Shown here piece by piece: positions 1 to 7,808 of a stretch of 51,047 bases of DNA. The notes beneath the pieces were generated by a model that had not been told where the DNA came from, made no database searches, and saw only the letters and a program-made list of their open reading frames with translations. The stretch comes from Tenericutes bacterium ADurb.BinA124 (lineage in GTDB: Bacteria > Bacillota_I > Bacilli_A > ML615J-28 > CAG-698), in assembly GCA_002068415.1 (NCBI GenBank), contig MVZM01000013.1:1-51047 (forward strand). The letters run 5' to 3'. The stretch's first letter is position 1. Each line of letters opens with the position of its first letter. The translations under genes and the position numbers were made by a program.

Positions 1-99
1 GAGCAAATAATATTTAAGAACTCCACTCTAATAAGTATCTCATTTATTATTTACCCAATAAAACTTTACACTACCCGGTTTGTTAACCGTTTTCACTGC

Positions 100-1764
100 T
101 TACATTAATCCGGTAATATGACCATCATCATCCATATCAATCTTCTTAGCTTGGGGTTCTTTGTTTAATCCCGGCATTGTCATAATCGTCCCGGTCAAAC
201 AAATCAAGAATTTGGAACCGGTGGCCAAACGAACTTCTTTGATGTGGATGGTATGGTTCTTCGGCACCCCGACGATTTTCGGATTATCGGTAATCGAGGT
301 TTGTGCTTTAGCCATGCACACATAGAAATCATGATAGGGTCCTTGATTATATTTGCTGATTTGTTCAAAGACTTCCGGAGCATATTCAATATTGGTGGCA
401 TGATAAATTTCCACACAAATGCGCTCGATTTTGGTAAATAAGGATTCAGAGATATGATATAGAGGACGATATTTACGGCGCGGGGCCATATTCTTTAAAA
501 CTTTATTTGTTAAGTCTTCCCCACCGGCAGAGCCCTTTGCAAAGACTTCGCTTAAAGCAACATCAACTTCATGGGCTTTTCCCCATTCCATGATGAAGCT
601 AAGTTCTTCTTCACTATCAGAGGCAAAGCGGTTAAGAGCAACCACGGCCGGCAAATTAAATTTACGGATTGTCTCTAAATGACGCTCTAAGTTGACAATC
701 CCTTTTTTCAAGGCTTCCACATTTGGCGTTTTCAAATCCGCAACCGCCATACCGCCATGATATTTAAGGGCCCGAACCGTCGCCACAATCACAACGAGAC
801 TCGGGTTCAGTTTAGCTTCTTGACATTTGATATTCAAGAATTTCTCAGCACCCAAATCAACACCGAAACCGGCTTCCGTAACCACATAATCGGCTAATTT
901 GAGGGCTAATTTAGTGGCGAGCACCGAATTGCAGCCATGAGCGATGTTTGCAAACGGACCGCCATGACAAATGAAGAGATTATTTTCCAAGGTTTGGATT
1001 AAATTAGGTTTCAAGGCATTTTTCAATAAGACCAACAAGGAGCCGGTTATCCCTAAATCTTTAATAGTTACCGGTTGATCATCGAGATTATAAGCCACAA
1101 TCATCCGGTCCAAACGTTCGCGTAAATCATGATAATTACTTGATAAACATAAACTGGCCATGATTTCCGAAGCAACGGTGATATTAAAACCATCTTCCCG
1201 TGGGACTTCTTTTTTGGATTCCATTGCGACCATCACTTTTCTTAAAGCACGATCATTTAAATCCACACAGCGCTTCCAAGTGACTTTCTTAGGGTTAATC
1301 TTTAGTTCATTACCTTGAAAAAGATGATTATCAATGACGGCGCTAACTAAATTGTTAGCCGTGGTAATGGCGTGTAAATCACCGGTAAAGTGTAAATTCA
1401 TATCAACCATGGGATTAAGTTGGGCATAACCACCCCCGGCGGCTCCCCCTTTAACGCCAAAGACCGGACCAAGCGACGGTTCCCGAATGGCCCCAATACA
1501 TTTCTTGCCCATTTTATTTAAGGAATCGACTAAACCAATTAAGGTTGTGCTTTTGCCTTCACCGGCCGGCGTTGGGGTAATTGCGGAAACCAAAATCAGT
1601 TTTCCGTCTTTGCGATCTTTTAAACGTTCAAAAGCTGAAAATTCCACTTTCGCAAGATGCTTGCCAATTAAATACAGTTCATCTTCTTTAATGCCATTGC
1701 GCCTCGCAATCCTTTTCATATCAACAAGCTGTGCTTGATTGATAATTTCAATATCTGATAACAT
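100..1764 (-). CDS. fhs: Formate--tetrahydrofolate ligase
   Basis: ATP-dependent ligation of formate to tetrahydrofolate, giving 10-formyl-THF for one-carbon metabolism in the cytosol. About 554 residues, the usual length for the family. The nucleotide-binding stretch TPTPAGEGKSTT lies near residue 66 and is followed by the conserved REPSLGPVFGVKGGAAGGGYAQ region, so the protein looks intact. I place the start at the ATG at 1764 because AGAAAGGA lies 9-10 nt upstream; an upstream in-frame TTG at 1773 would sit on the ribosome binding site. It is the last gene of a gdhA - PH-domain - fhs operon, 18 nt after its neighbour. No clear terminator is visible in bases 1-99, which otherwise hold nothing I recognise. 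Confidence 0.96.
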   Translation of the reverse strand: MLSDIEIINQAQLVDMKRIARRNGIKEDELYLIGKHLAKVEFSAFERLKDRKDGKLILVSAITPTPAGEGKSTTLIGLVDSLNKMGKKCIGAIREPSLGPVFGVKGGAAGGGYAQLNPMVDMNLHFTGDLHAITTANNLVSAVIDNHLFQGNELKINPKKVTWKRCVDLNDRALRKVMVAMESKKEVPREDGFNITVASEIMASLCLSSNYHDLRERLDRMIVAYNLDDQPVTIKDLGITGSLLVLLKNALKPNLIQTLENNLFICHGGPFANIAHGCNSVLATKLALKLADYVVTEAGFGVDLGAEKFLNIKCQEAKLNPSLVVIVATVRALKYHGGMAVADLKTPNVEALKKGIVNLERHLETIRKFNLPAVVALNRFASDSEEELSFIMEWGKAHEVDVALSEVFAKGSAGGEDLTNKVLKNMAPRRKYRPLYHISESLFTKIERICVEIYHATNIEYAPEVFEQISKYNQGPYHDFYVCMAKAQTSITDNPKIVGVPKNHTIHIKEVRLATGSKFLICLTGTIMTMPGLNKEPQAKKIDMDDDGHITGLM

Positions 1765-1782
1765 TAAATCCAATCCTTTCTC

Positions 1783-2166
1783 TTATTTTATCACAGCTTC
1801 GGTAATGTATTTCATAATCGTTTTGATTTCAGATTTACCACTAAATTCAAAACGCAAATTCGGCGTTCCGAAATAACCTAGATCCAGGACGGCATTGCTT
1901 TCTAAATCCTTAGCGGTTGACACTACAAAAGTAGTAATCCGATGATAAGGATAGGAGGTAAACTGGCGCTTTTTTCCAAAAGCTCCGGAAACACTGATAA
2001 TAATAATCCGTTTGTTGGTGAACACAACACCTTCTTTGGCGGATTTGAACGAATCAACAATTTGCTCACTGTCAATTAAAAATTCCCCTAAATAGTCCAA
2101 ATATTTAGGTTCTTTCACTAAGCGTGAATAACTTTTGAGATTAGCATCGGTCATTTTTTTAGCCAT
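1783..2166 (-). CDS. Bacterial PH-domain protein (bPH_1-like)
   Basis: A 127-residue cytosolic protein without signal peptide or membrane segment. The pattern is that of bacterial pleckstrin-homology-like domains of the PF08000 type: an early helical part, then FLIDSEQI, EGVVFTNKRIIII, a basic turn (GKKRQ), SYPYHRIT and a C-terminal amphipathic helix. The function of such proteins is generally unknown; some may bind membranes or self-assemble. The ATG is 1 nt downstream of the gdhA stop and the gene is 18 nt upstream of fhs, so all three are very probably co-transcribed and translationally coupled. I infer no metabolic role from this position. The family assignment is from motif recall. Confidence 0.8.
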   Translation of the reverse strand: MAKKMTDANLKSYSRLVKEPKYLDYLGEFLIDSEQIVDSFKSAKEGVVFTNKRIIIISVSGAFGKKRQFTSYPYHRITTFVVSTAKDLESNAVLDLGYFGTPNLRFEFSGKSEIKTIMKYITEAVIK

Positions 2167-2167
2167 T

Positions 2168-3511
2168 TTAAATCACTCCTTGTGCTTTCATTGCTTCATA
2201 TACTTTAAGAAAACCGGCAACATTGGCGCCAACAACGAGATTTCCCGGTTGACCCATTTTAAGGGAAGTCTGATAAACATTTTGGTAAATATTTTTCATA
2301 ATGTCTTTTAAACGTTGATCGACTTCTGCAAATGTCCACGAAAAGCGCATTGCATTTTGACTCATTTCCAAACCGCTGGTGGCTACACCACCGGCATTGG
2401 CCGCTTTCCCCGGCGCAAACAAGACGCCATGTTCCAATAAATATTGTGTCGCTTCATTGGTAGTGGGCATATTGGCGCCCTCACAAACCAAAAGCGTTTT
2501 GTTATCAACAAGCTTCTTAGCTTCCTCCATCCCGATTTCATTTTGGGTGGCACAGGGGAAAACTAAATCACCGGGAATATCCCAGATATCCTTTAAATTG
2601 TGCGAGAATTTAACTTGGGGGTGCATCTTTGCATAAGCATCTAAATTCAAGTGTTTAGCTTTTAATTCCACTACTAAATCAACATCCAAGCCTTTTTCAT
2701 CATAGACCATCCCCGAAATATCGTTCATGGCAATAACTTTCCCCCCTAGGGCTTTAGCCTTGACCGCACAGAAACTACCGACATTGCCACTACCGGTAAT
2801 GATAATCTTTTTATTAGTGAAGTCTTCATTTCTTAAATCTTTAAGCATTTCCAAAGCGAAATAGCAAACGCCAAAGCCCGTGGCTTGGGGTCTGACTAAA
2901 CTGCCACCATAGCTTAAGCCCTTACCGGTAAAGACACCGGTAAATTCATTTTTCAACTTTTTATAGTAACCGAACATAAAGCCGATTTCCCGGGCCCCAA
3001 CCCCAAAATCCCCGGCCGGAACATCGGTATTTTCGCCTAAATGACGATACAATTCCGCCATAAAACTTTGGCAGAAACGCATGATTTCGTTATCACTTTT
3101 TCCCACCGGATCAAAATCAGCTCCGCCCTTAGCGCCCCCCATCGGAAGCCCGGTTAAAGCGTTTTTAAAAGTTTGTTCAAAGGCTAAAAACTTCATAATC
3201 GATTGGTTAACGGAGCGATCGAAGCGGATTCCGCCCTTATAAGGACCAATGGCAGAATTATATTGCACCCGAAACCCTCGGTTAACATGGATTTTCCCTT
3301 GATCATCAAGCCAAGGCACTCGGAAAATTATCATGCGCTCCGGTTCAACAAGACGCTCAATAATACCCAAACGTTCAATTTCGGGATCACTATCCACCAA
3401 TAAATCCATCGAAGCCAAAAACTCATTAACAGCTTGCAAGAATTCCGGTTCATGGCCGCTTTTAGTTAATAAATCTTGATATACTCTCTTTAAATAAGGA
3501 CTATTAAACAT
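2168..3511 (-). CDS. gdhA: NADP-type glutamate dehydrogenase
   Basis: Reductive amination of 2-oxoglutarate to glutamate (or the reverse). 447 residues, the length of the hexameric small-subunit (GDH-50, NADP) class. Visible motifs are YKGGIRF, the catalytic lysine region LPMGGAKGG, a DVPAGDFGVGAREIG block, the Rossmann glycine motif GSGNVGSF, and the NALRFSW-like helix near the C-terminus (NAMRFSW). Its ATG at 3511 has a good AAGGA site and a near-consensus promoter 27 nt upstream. First gene of an operon with a PH-domain gene and fhs, suggesting joint control of nitrogen and one-carbon metabolism. Confidence 0.96.
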   Translation of the reverse strand: MFNSPYLKRVYQDLLTKSGHEPEFLQAVNEFLASMDLLVDSDPEIERLGIIERLVEPERMIIFRVPWLDDQGKIHVNRGFRVQYNSAIGPYKGGIRFDRSVNQSIMKFLAFEQTFKNALTGLPMGGAKGGADFDPVGKSDNEIMRFCQSFMAELYRHLGENTDVPAGDFGVGAREIGFMFGYYKKLKNEFTGVFTGKGLSYGGSLVRPQATGFGVCYFALEMLKDLRNEDFTNKKIIITGSGNVGSFCAVKAKALGGKVIAMNDISGMVYDEKGLDVDLVVELKAKHLNLDAYAKMHPQVKFSHNLKDIWDIPGDLVFPCATQNEIGMEEAKKLVDNKTLLVCEGANMPTTNEATQYLLEHGVLFAPGKAANAGGVATSGLEMSQNAMRFSWTFAEVDQRLKDIMKNIYQNVYQTSLKMGQPGNLVVGANVAGFLKVYEAMKAQGVI

Positions 3512-3537
3512 CGAATAATTCCTTTCTTCACTCTTTT

Positions 3538-3566
3538 ATTCTACCACAAATAAAAATCGTTGACAA
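3538..3566 (-). promoter_or_regulatory. Promoter of the gdhA operon
   Basis: On the minus strand, TTGTCA (-35) and TAGAAT (-10) are separated by exactly 17 nt. The -10 lies 27 nt before the gdhA ATG. Read directly from sequence; sigma-A use is inferred. Confidence 0.7.
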
Positions 3567-3582
3567 TATGAAAATGGCAAAG

Positions 3583-3610
3583 GAAAAAAAGCGAGAAATC
3601 ATTCCCGCTT
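3583..3610 (-). terminator. Intrinsic terminator after the ArsR gene
   Basis: Minus-strand hairpin with arms AGCGGGAA and TTTCTCGCT (one G-T wobble) followed by seven T. It lies 39 nt past the stop of the ArsR-family gene and just upstream of the gdhA promoter, insulating the two units. Confidence 0.7.
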
Positions 3611-3648
3611 TAGTTGACTTAAGTTAATGTTTTAATCTTACTAAATCA

Positions 3649-3954
3649 TCATGAAAAGCCTTCTTGGCAAGCACATTGCATATTCCCAAAATCAAGGAAA
3701 TCAAAAAACAACAACATTTCCGCAATCATGTCCTTATTGAGCGAATAATAAATCCCTTTACCCGCTTTACGACCTTTGATAATTTTCGCTTCCCTCAAAA
3801 TTCGCAAATGATGCGAGACCATCGCTTGGGAAATCCCCAATTTCTCATAAAATTGACGAGCACAAAGCTCTTTTTGGGATAACATCAAGACCATTTGGAT
3901 GCGATTTTCATCCCCCAAAGCTTTAAACACTAATGCATATTGCTTATTATCCAT
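3649..3954 (-). CDS. ArsR/SmtB-family transcriptional regulator
   Basis: 101-residue winged-helix repressor. The N-terminal FKALGDENRIQMVLML segment and the recognition helix region LGISQAMVSHHLRILREAKII, followed by GRKAGKGIYYSLN (wing), are typical of the family. The metal site is not the classical one: helix alpha-3 reads ELCARQF rather than ELCVCDL, and a C-terminal CAC pair could supply further ligands, so a thiol, redox or other signal is possible. Start is fixed by GGAGGAATT before the ATG. A TATAAT lies about 25 nt upstream. No transporter or metal-resistance gene follows; the upstream DNA is a degraded insertion-sequence region, so its original target may be lost or elsewhere. Confidence 0.9.
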   Translation of the reverse strand: MDNKQYALVFKALGDENRIQMVLMLSQKELCARQFYEKLGISQAMVSHHLRILREAKIIKGRKAGKGIYYSLNKDMIAEMLLFFDFLDFGNMQCACQEGFS

Positions 3955-4132
3955 AATTCCTCCAACTATGATGATTAATTATATATTGATATTGTTGCAT
4001 TTAATTTGAATCTACAAAGAGAATAACTCACTGTATGATAGCAAGATAAATTAAAACAATTCAAAAATATTAAAATGCAATTTTTTACCGAGTAACCTTG
4101 CCGAGTAATCTATCACTTATTATTAGAAAATG

Positions 4133-4203
4133 AAAAAGGGGAGTGGTTAAACCGCTAGGTGGTCAATTTCAAATTGCTGAGGGTGGTCAATTTCAAGTTG
4201 ACA
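4133..4203. mobile_element. Remnant of an IS21-like element end
   Basis: Two imperfect copies of a GGTGGTCAATTTCAA-type repeat (starting near 4159 and 4183), the outer one ending in TTGACA. Paired repeats of this kind at an element tip match what I recall of IS21-family ends in Firmicutes. No transposase genes accompany it. It abuts the truncated C-terminus of the DUF1016 pseudogene, which suggests insertion into that gene followed by deletion of the rest of the element. The rest of the gap (3955-4132) holds the ArsR promoter region and nothing else I recognise. Confidence 0.45.
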
Positions 4204-4546
4204 TTTGCATTGCAGCTTCAAGTTCACTTTCATGTATTTTTGAATCTTGAGGTATTCCTAAAAATTCAAACACTACAGGATTCTTAACAAATTCTAACTT
4301 GCTTTCAGAATAACTTGGCTGTTTTTCTTTTTCTTTAGACTCCAATGAGCCAGTTTGCAATAGGCGGAAGTAATATTATGATTATATATTTCTAAGCAAA
4401 GTCCTTACAAACCATTGTTGGCTTAAGCATTCGTTTTCATACCATTCTCTTGCCTTGGAATCTAAAACTGTAATTAAGAACTTGTAGTGAGTCCAGCTTA
4501 AAAAGTCAGATTTTCCATTCACTGAATGGAAAATGTTTGATAAGTT
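4193..4546 (-). pseudogene. DUF1016 / YhcG-family PDDEXK nuclease, degraded fragment
   Basis: A single reading frame of about 117 codons matches the DUF1016 N-terminal domain: SNIFHSVNG, LSWTHYKFLITV, REWYENECLSQQWFVRTLLRNI, then YYFRLLQ, and finally LEFVKNPVVFEFLGIP with HESELEAAM. Two in-frame TAA codons near 4376-4384 interrupt it where the family normally reads S-S-Q between RNI and YY, consistent with two nonsense mutations. The catalytic C-terminal nuclease domain is missing: the frame stops inside the IS21-like end. The N-terminus is cut off next to an IS30 remnant. Such genes are usually part of restriction or defence islands; here it is plainly dead. Confidence 0.75.
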
Positions 4547-4567
4547 TTATAAAAAATATAAAACTGG

Positions 4568-4648
4568 ATGAATAATAAACCTAGAAAAATTTTAGGTTAT
4601 CTAACACCTTTAGGAATTAATGGCAAAACTTTGCCCTCAATTTATTAA
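4568..4648 (+). pseudogene. IS30-family transposase C-terminal remnant
   Basis: A 26-codon stretch beginning MNNKPRKILGYLTP resembles the conserved C-terminal LNNRPRKCLGYKTP block of IS30-family transposases. The rest of the gene is absent or unrecognisable upstream, where frames are broken. It lies directly beside the truncated DUF1016 fragment. Assignment rests on this one motif. Confidence 0.5.
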
Positions 4649-4698
4649 TTTTTTGACTGCTTAATTATACTTTTTTCTTCCTTTTATCTGTCGCATTT

Positions 4699-5190
4699 CT
4701 AATTAGAATCTCCACTTTCGTTTACAAGTTCTTGTACAATCCCTTCCACCAATAACTCAATTTGTTCTTGTCGGTTCTTCTTACACCATTTTACCGCTCC
4801 CATAAAGGTAAACGGGGTGTTTTGTTTTTGTAAATAGTTTGTTAAAAAAGCTTTGGCGCGATTAGGTCCACAGCAATTAAAAGGGAGAAACTGGCTGACA
4901 AAGCCCAGCACCGGTTTCTTGCTTTCATGAAATTGCTCTCTAAGAAACTTCTTAAAGGGCGCCGCCAAAGTAAAACCATGAATTGGAGAAGCAAAGACGA
5001 AACAATCAAAGGGCCTTAAATCAAAGCAAGATTTTAGCACCACTTTCTTGGCATCCATTTCTTTGTTTTGGTCGGTTTCAATCCGTAAAAGAGCGTAATT
5101 AATTCCTTTTTCTTCAAGTTTTTGCGCTAAAACTTGTGCTACTAAAAGGGTGTTTCCGGTATAAGAATAAACGATAATCCCAACTTTCAT
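4699..5190 (-). CDS. Flavodoxin-like protein
   Basis: 163 residues, cytosolic. The N-terminal MKVGIIVYSYTGNTLLVA contains the FMN phosphate-binding SYTGNT loop; FVFASPIHGFTLAAPFKKFL matches the second flavin-contact region, and CCGPNRAKAF the third. It probably carries FMN and transfers electrons or reduces a quinone-like substrate. Cys-rich spots (NCCGPN, VKWCKKN) are not the ferredoxin CxxCxxC pattern, so it is not an EFR1-type fusion. Start at the ATG after AAGGAGTTTAT. Transcribed alone, from a promoter shared divergently with the small peptide gene at 5301. Confidence 0.85.
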   Translation of the reverse strand: MKVGIIVYSYTGNTLLVAQVLAQKLEEKGINYALLRIETDQNKEMDAKKVVLKSCFDLRPFDCFVFASPIHGFTLAAPFKKFLREQFHESKKPVLGFVSQFLPFNCCGPNRAKAFLTNYLQKQNTPFTFMGAVKWCKKNRQEQIELLVEGIVQELVNESGDSN

Positions 5191-5208
5191 ATAAACTCCT
5201 TATTTATG

Positions 5209-5237
5209 AAAATAATGAAAATAAACATAGTTGACAA
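5209..5237 (-). promoter_or_regulatory. Probable promoter of the flavodoxin gene
   Basis: Minus-strand TTGTCA, a 17-nt spacer and TATTTT, ending 18 nt before the ATG. On the plus strand the same DNA offers TTGACA (5231) with TATGCT at a long 21-nt spacing, which could serve the small gene at 5301. Confidence 0.4.
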
Positions 5238-5300
5238 AGCAAAAAAATATCATAAACTATGCTTGTATTAAGTGTTTTTGTAAAAAGGAGGTGAAAAAAC

Positions 5301-5390
5301 ATGCCAAAAAAAGTTAAAAAGGCTCCAGTTGGGAAACCAGCACCAAAACCGGCTCAACCAGCTCCAAAACCAGCGCCTAAGAAAAAATAA
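5301..5390 (+). CDS. 29-residue Lys/Pro/Ala-rich peptide
   Basis: An ATG preceded by a near-perfect AAAGGAGGTG site (8 nt away) opens a 29-codon frame ending in TAA, followed 25 nt later by a strong intrinsic terminator. It begins MPKKVKKAP and continues as KPAP/QPAP repeats, ending in three lysines. Apart from one Gln, one Gly and two Val it consists only of Pro, Lys, Ala and the start Met. Nothing suggests membrane insertion. A self-contained ribosome binding site, ORF and terminator make it a likely expressed gene. Function unknown; a nucleic-acid-binding, ribosome-associated or antimicrobial-like role is possible but speculative. Confidence 0.65.
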   Translation: MPKKVKKAPVGKPAPKPAQPAPKPAPKKK

Positions 5391-5415
5391 TAAGGATGCT
5401 AAAAGTAAATTGCTA

Positions 5416-5450
5416 AGGATTAAAATCAAAAATGGTTTTAATCCTTTTTT
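5416..5450 (+). terminator. Intrinsic terminator of the 29-residue peptide gene
   Basis: Ten-bp stem AGGATTAAAA/TTTTAATCCT with a 10-nt loop and a run of six T. It overlaps the last codons of the convergent NUDIX gene. Confidence 0.75.
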
Positions 5451-6022
5451 ATATAATCAATGACAATTTGCGACCAAGTTTCCAGTTTAGAATAAACATC
5501 CGGCTTTGTAAGTTCCGCAAGCGAAAGCCATTGCCCCCGCATCTTTCCTGTTTCTTTCACCATCACTTCATCACTAGTTTCTACAAAATACACCAAGCCC
5601 AAATGAACTAAACTGACTTCAGTCGCATAATCAATGAGTAGGCCTTGGAAGCTTGGCTTTGTTTTTGAAAAAGGATATAGTTCTTCTTCCAGTTCGCGCG
5701 CCATTCCGGACACAACGATTTCGGATAAATCGCCATCACTCGGATTTAGGTGCCCCCCCACTCCAATTGATAGTTTGTCATGCAAACGCGTTTCCGTTTG
5801 TTTTTTGGTGCGAGCCGTACAAAACAGCTGTTTTTCTCTTTTAATAACCACATAGGGAATCAATTGATAATAATCAAATCTCGTTTCAGCAAGTTCTCGT
5901 TCTAAGAACTGCCCCTGATTCACAACTAAATCACTAACCCAAGTTTCCGAAACCGGATAAATCCTAGATTCCAGCAATGGTTCCGGCAAACAACTCTTCG
6001 GAATAACTAAAACTTTTTCCAT
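5438..6022 (-). CDS. NUDIX-fold protein
   Basis: 194 residues, cytosolic. A recognisable Nudix box lies near residues 90-115: GGHLN...SEIVVSGMARELEEELYP, with the RE and EE metal-binding residues in place though spacing after GG is longer than the strict 23-residue pattern. The N-terminal ~60 residues resemble the larger Nudix-like phosphoesterase proteins of Firmicutes rather than MutT. Substrate unknown. Its ATG overlaps the stop of the MFS gene (TAATG), so it is translationally coupled and last in the GGDEF-ogt-MFS-NUDIX operon. Confidence 0.8.
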   Translation of the reverse strand: MEKVLVIPKSCLPEPLLESRIYPVSETWVSDLVVNQGQFLERELAETRFDYYQLIPYVVIKREKQLFCTARTKKQTETRLHDKLSIGVGGHLNPSDGDLSEIVVSGMARELEEELYPFSKTKPSFQGLLIDYATEVSLVHLGLVYFVETSDEVMVKETGKMRGQWLSLAELTKPDVYSKLETWSQIVIDYIKKD

Positions 6023-7338
6023 TAAGAAGCCTTGGGTGATGCTTTTTTTAAAGCTTTTAAACTAAACCATAAAGGAATAATAATTAATAAAGCGACAATG
6101 CCGGCCATGATAAAAATCCCGACATTGGGAACGGCAACGGTTTCGTTATATTGATTCACAAAACTTACTGTTGAGCCACGGATGGCTAGTTCCCCTAAAG
6201 TTGGTCCAATTAACATCGGAATCAAGACCACAAACACGAGCCTGATGCCTTGAAACAAACCGGCTTTCCCCACCGGTGTTTCATCACGCACCGTTGAACC
6301 CAAAACCGTCACCAATAAAATATCACCGACTAAAAGAATAGTTCCCACCAACATCAATAAATAATAGTTACGAAGTAAAGCCAAAGCAAATAAACTAAGC
6401 ACATATAGTAAATAAGCTAGCAAAGCAAAGGGGGCTTTACCTTTTTTATCCATGATGCGTCCTAAGACAATTCCGACGATGCTGGCAACTACAATCATCA
6501 CCGCCATCATTAAACCGTATTGCATCATCGATAGTCCTAAATTATGTTCAAAGTAAATTAAAATATAAGTCATAAAAACTTGAAAAGAAATCGAAAACAA
6601 GCACTGGGCGAACAGCGCTAAATATAAATGAGGATGCGCTTTAATGGTGGAAGGCCGAAAGCCATAGATAACTCTCTGCCAATAGGAAATATCGTCTGTA
6701 GCTAACCTCGGTTCATCTCTAATTAAAAAGAGCGCTAAAACACCGCTTAAAATAACTAAACCACCAATGAAAGCAAAAAACAAACCATAACCCAGCAAAT
6801 CAATCGCCACCGCCCCTAAACCGGTGATAATGAGCATTGCTAGAAGGGGCAGTGCACCCAAAACACCTTCGACACTAGCTCGATTACTTTCATCGGTTGT
6901 TTCGGTAATCCAAGCATTAAAGGCCGCATCGTTGGCTGTTGACCCAAAAAAGGTCATAATACAATCCATGACAATGACTAAGCCCACCCCGAAAGTGATA
7001 ATCTTCGCCAGCGGCATTTGGGGAAAAAGAGCTTCCAAAGAGCTTTTGGAAATAAAGGCAAAACTCAAAGTAATCAAACCCCAAATAATATAACCAATGG
7101 CAATAAACAAGCGGCGGTGTTTCAGTTTGTCGGACCAAGCTCCCATTAAAATCGTTGTCATGGTGGCCACTAAACCGCTTAAAGCAACCATATTACGAAT
7201 ATCCCTTGTTGTTCCGCCCATTTCCGTAAACAAAAAGGTATTAAAGTAAAAATTCTCAACCATCCAGGCCAATTGGCCCACTAAACCCAAAATAATAATG
7301 GCTAACCAAGTTTTTCTTGATAATAAAGTTTTATTCAT
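6022..7338 (-). CDS. Major facilitator superfamily transporter
   Basis: 438 residues with about twelve hydrophobic segments, consistent with a 12-TM MFS carrier. The loop between the second and third segments reads GAWSDKLKHRR, the typical MFS G-x-x-x-D-(R/K) motif, and a second copy (GRIMDKKGK) lies in the C-terminal half. The acidic/aromatic N-terminal helix (WMVENFYFNTF) resembles sugar- or SLC45-like carriers, but the substrate cannot be told. It overlaps ogt by 4 nt upstream and the NUDIX gene downstream, so expression is tied to both. Confidence 0.88.
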   Translation of the reverse strand: MNKTLLSRKTWLAIIILGLVGQLAWMVENFYFNTFLFTEMGGTTRDIRNMVALSGLVATMTTILMGAWSDKLKHRRLFIAIGYIIWGLITLSFAFISKSSLEALFPQMPLAKIITFGVGLVIVMDCIMTFFGSTANDAAFNAWITETTDESNRASVEGVLGALPLLAMLIITGLGAVAIDLLGYGLFFAFIGGLVILSGVLALFLIRDEPRLATDDISYWQRVIYGFRPSTIKAHPHLYLALFAQCLFSISFQVFMTYILIYFEHNLGLSMMQYGLMMAVMIVVASIVGIVLGRIMDKKGKAPFALLAYLLYVLSLFALALLRNYYLLMLVGTILLVGDILLVTVLGSTVRDETPVGKAGLFQGIRLVFVVLIPMLIGPTLGELAIRGSTVSFVNQYNETVAVPNVGIFIMAGIVALLIIIPLWFSLKALKKASPKAS

Positions 7339-7808
7339 AAACCCTCATTTAAATTTCTTTTTTCCAAAATAAGTAATGTTTCTTTCATCGCCAAGCCACC
7401 ATAAAAACCCGTTAATTGCCCCTTAGCCCCAATAACACGGTGGCAAGGAACGACCAGCATGAGCGGATTACAACGGCAAGCACCACCAACGGCGCGGGCA
7501 CTTTTTAGATGTAAAGAAGCCGCTAAAGCACCATAAGTCGATGTTTGCCCATAGGGAATCATCATCATTTCTTTCCAAACTTGCTTATAAAAAGGCGGAC
7601 CTTGTAAGGCAACCGGAAAAGTAAAGACTTTCCTTTGCCCTTGAAAATACTCATCGAGCTCTCTTTTAACCTGTTTCATTAAAGTTGTTTCTTCAACTTT
7701 TGCTTCTTTAACGCAATCTTGTTCATAGCCAATAGCGATGATGTTTCCACCTTGTTCGCTAATCCACAGCGTGCCAATAGGGAATTGGTAAGCAAAGATG
7801 GTCTTCAT
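7335..7808 (-). CDS. ogt: Methylated-DNA--protein-cysteine methyltransferase
   Basis: 157 residues. Suicide repair protein that moves the alkyl group from O6-alkylguanine to its own cysteine. The active-site VVPCHRVIG motif is intact near residue 120, preceded by the helix-turn-helix part (IPYGQTSTYGALAASL) and the RAVGGACRCNP segment; a GFYGG-type turn follows. Length fits Ogt rather than Ada fusions. It overlaps the GGDEF gene upstream and the MFS gene downstream by 4 nt each. Confidence 0.95.
   Translation of the reverse strand: MKTIFAYQFPIGTLWISEQGGNIIAIGYEQDCVKEAKVEETTLMKQVKRELDEYFQGQRKVFTFPVALQGPPFYKQVWKEMMMIPYGQTSTYGALAASLHLKSARAVGGACRCNPLMLVVPCHRVIGAKGQLTGFYGGLAMKETLLILEKRNLNEGL

Noticed and set aside
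244..441. Small plus-strand ORFs antisense to fhs, gdhA, livM and other large genes
   Set aside because: They are shadows of strongly coding minus-strand genes, with no ribosome sites and no recognisable protein features.
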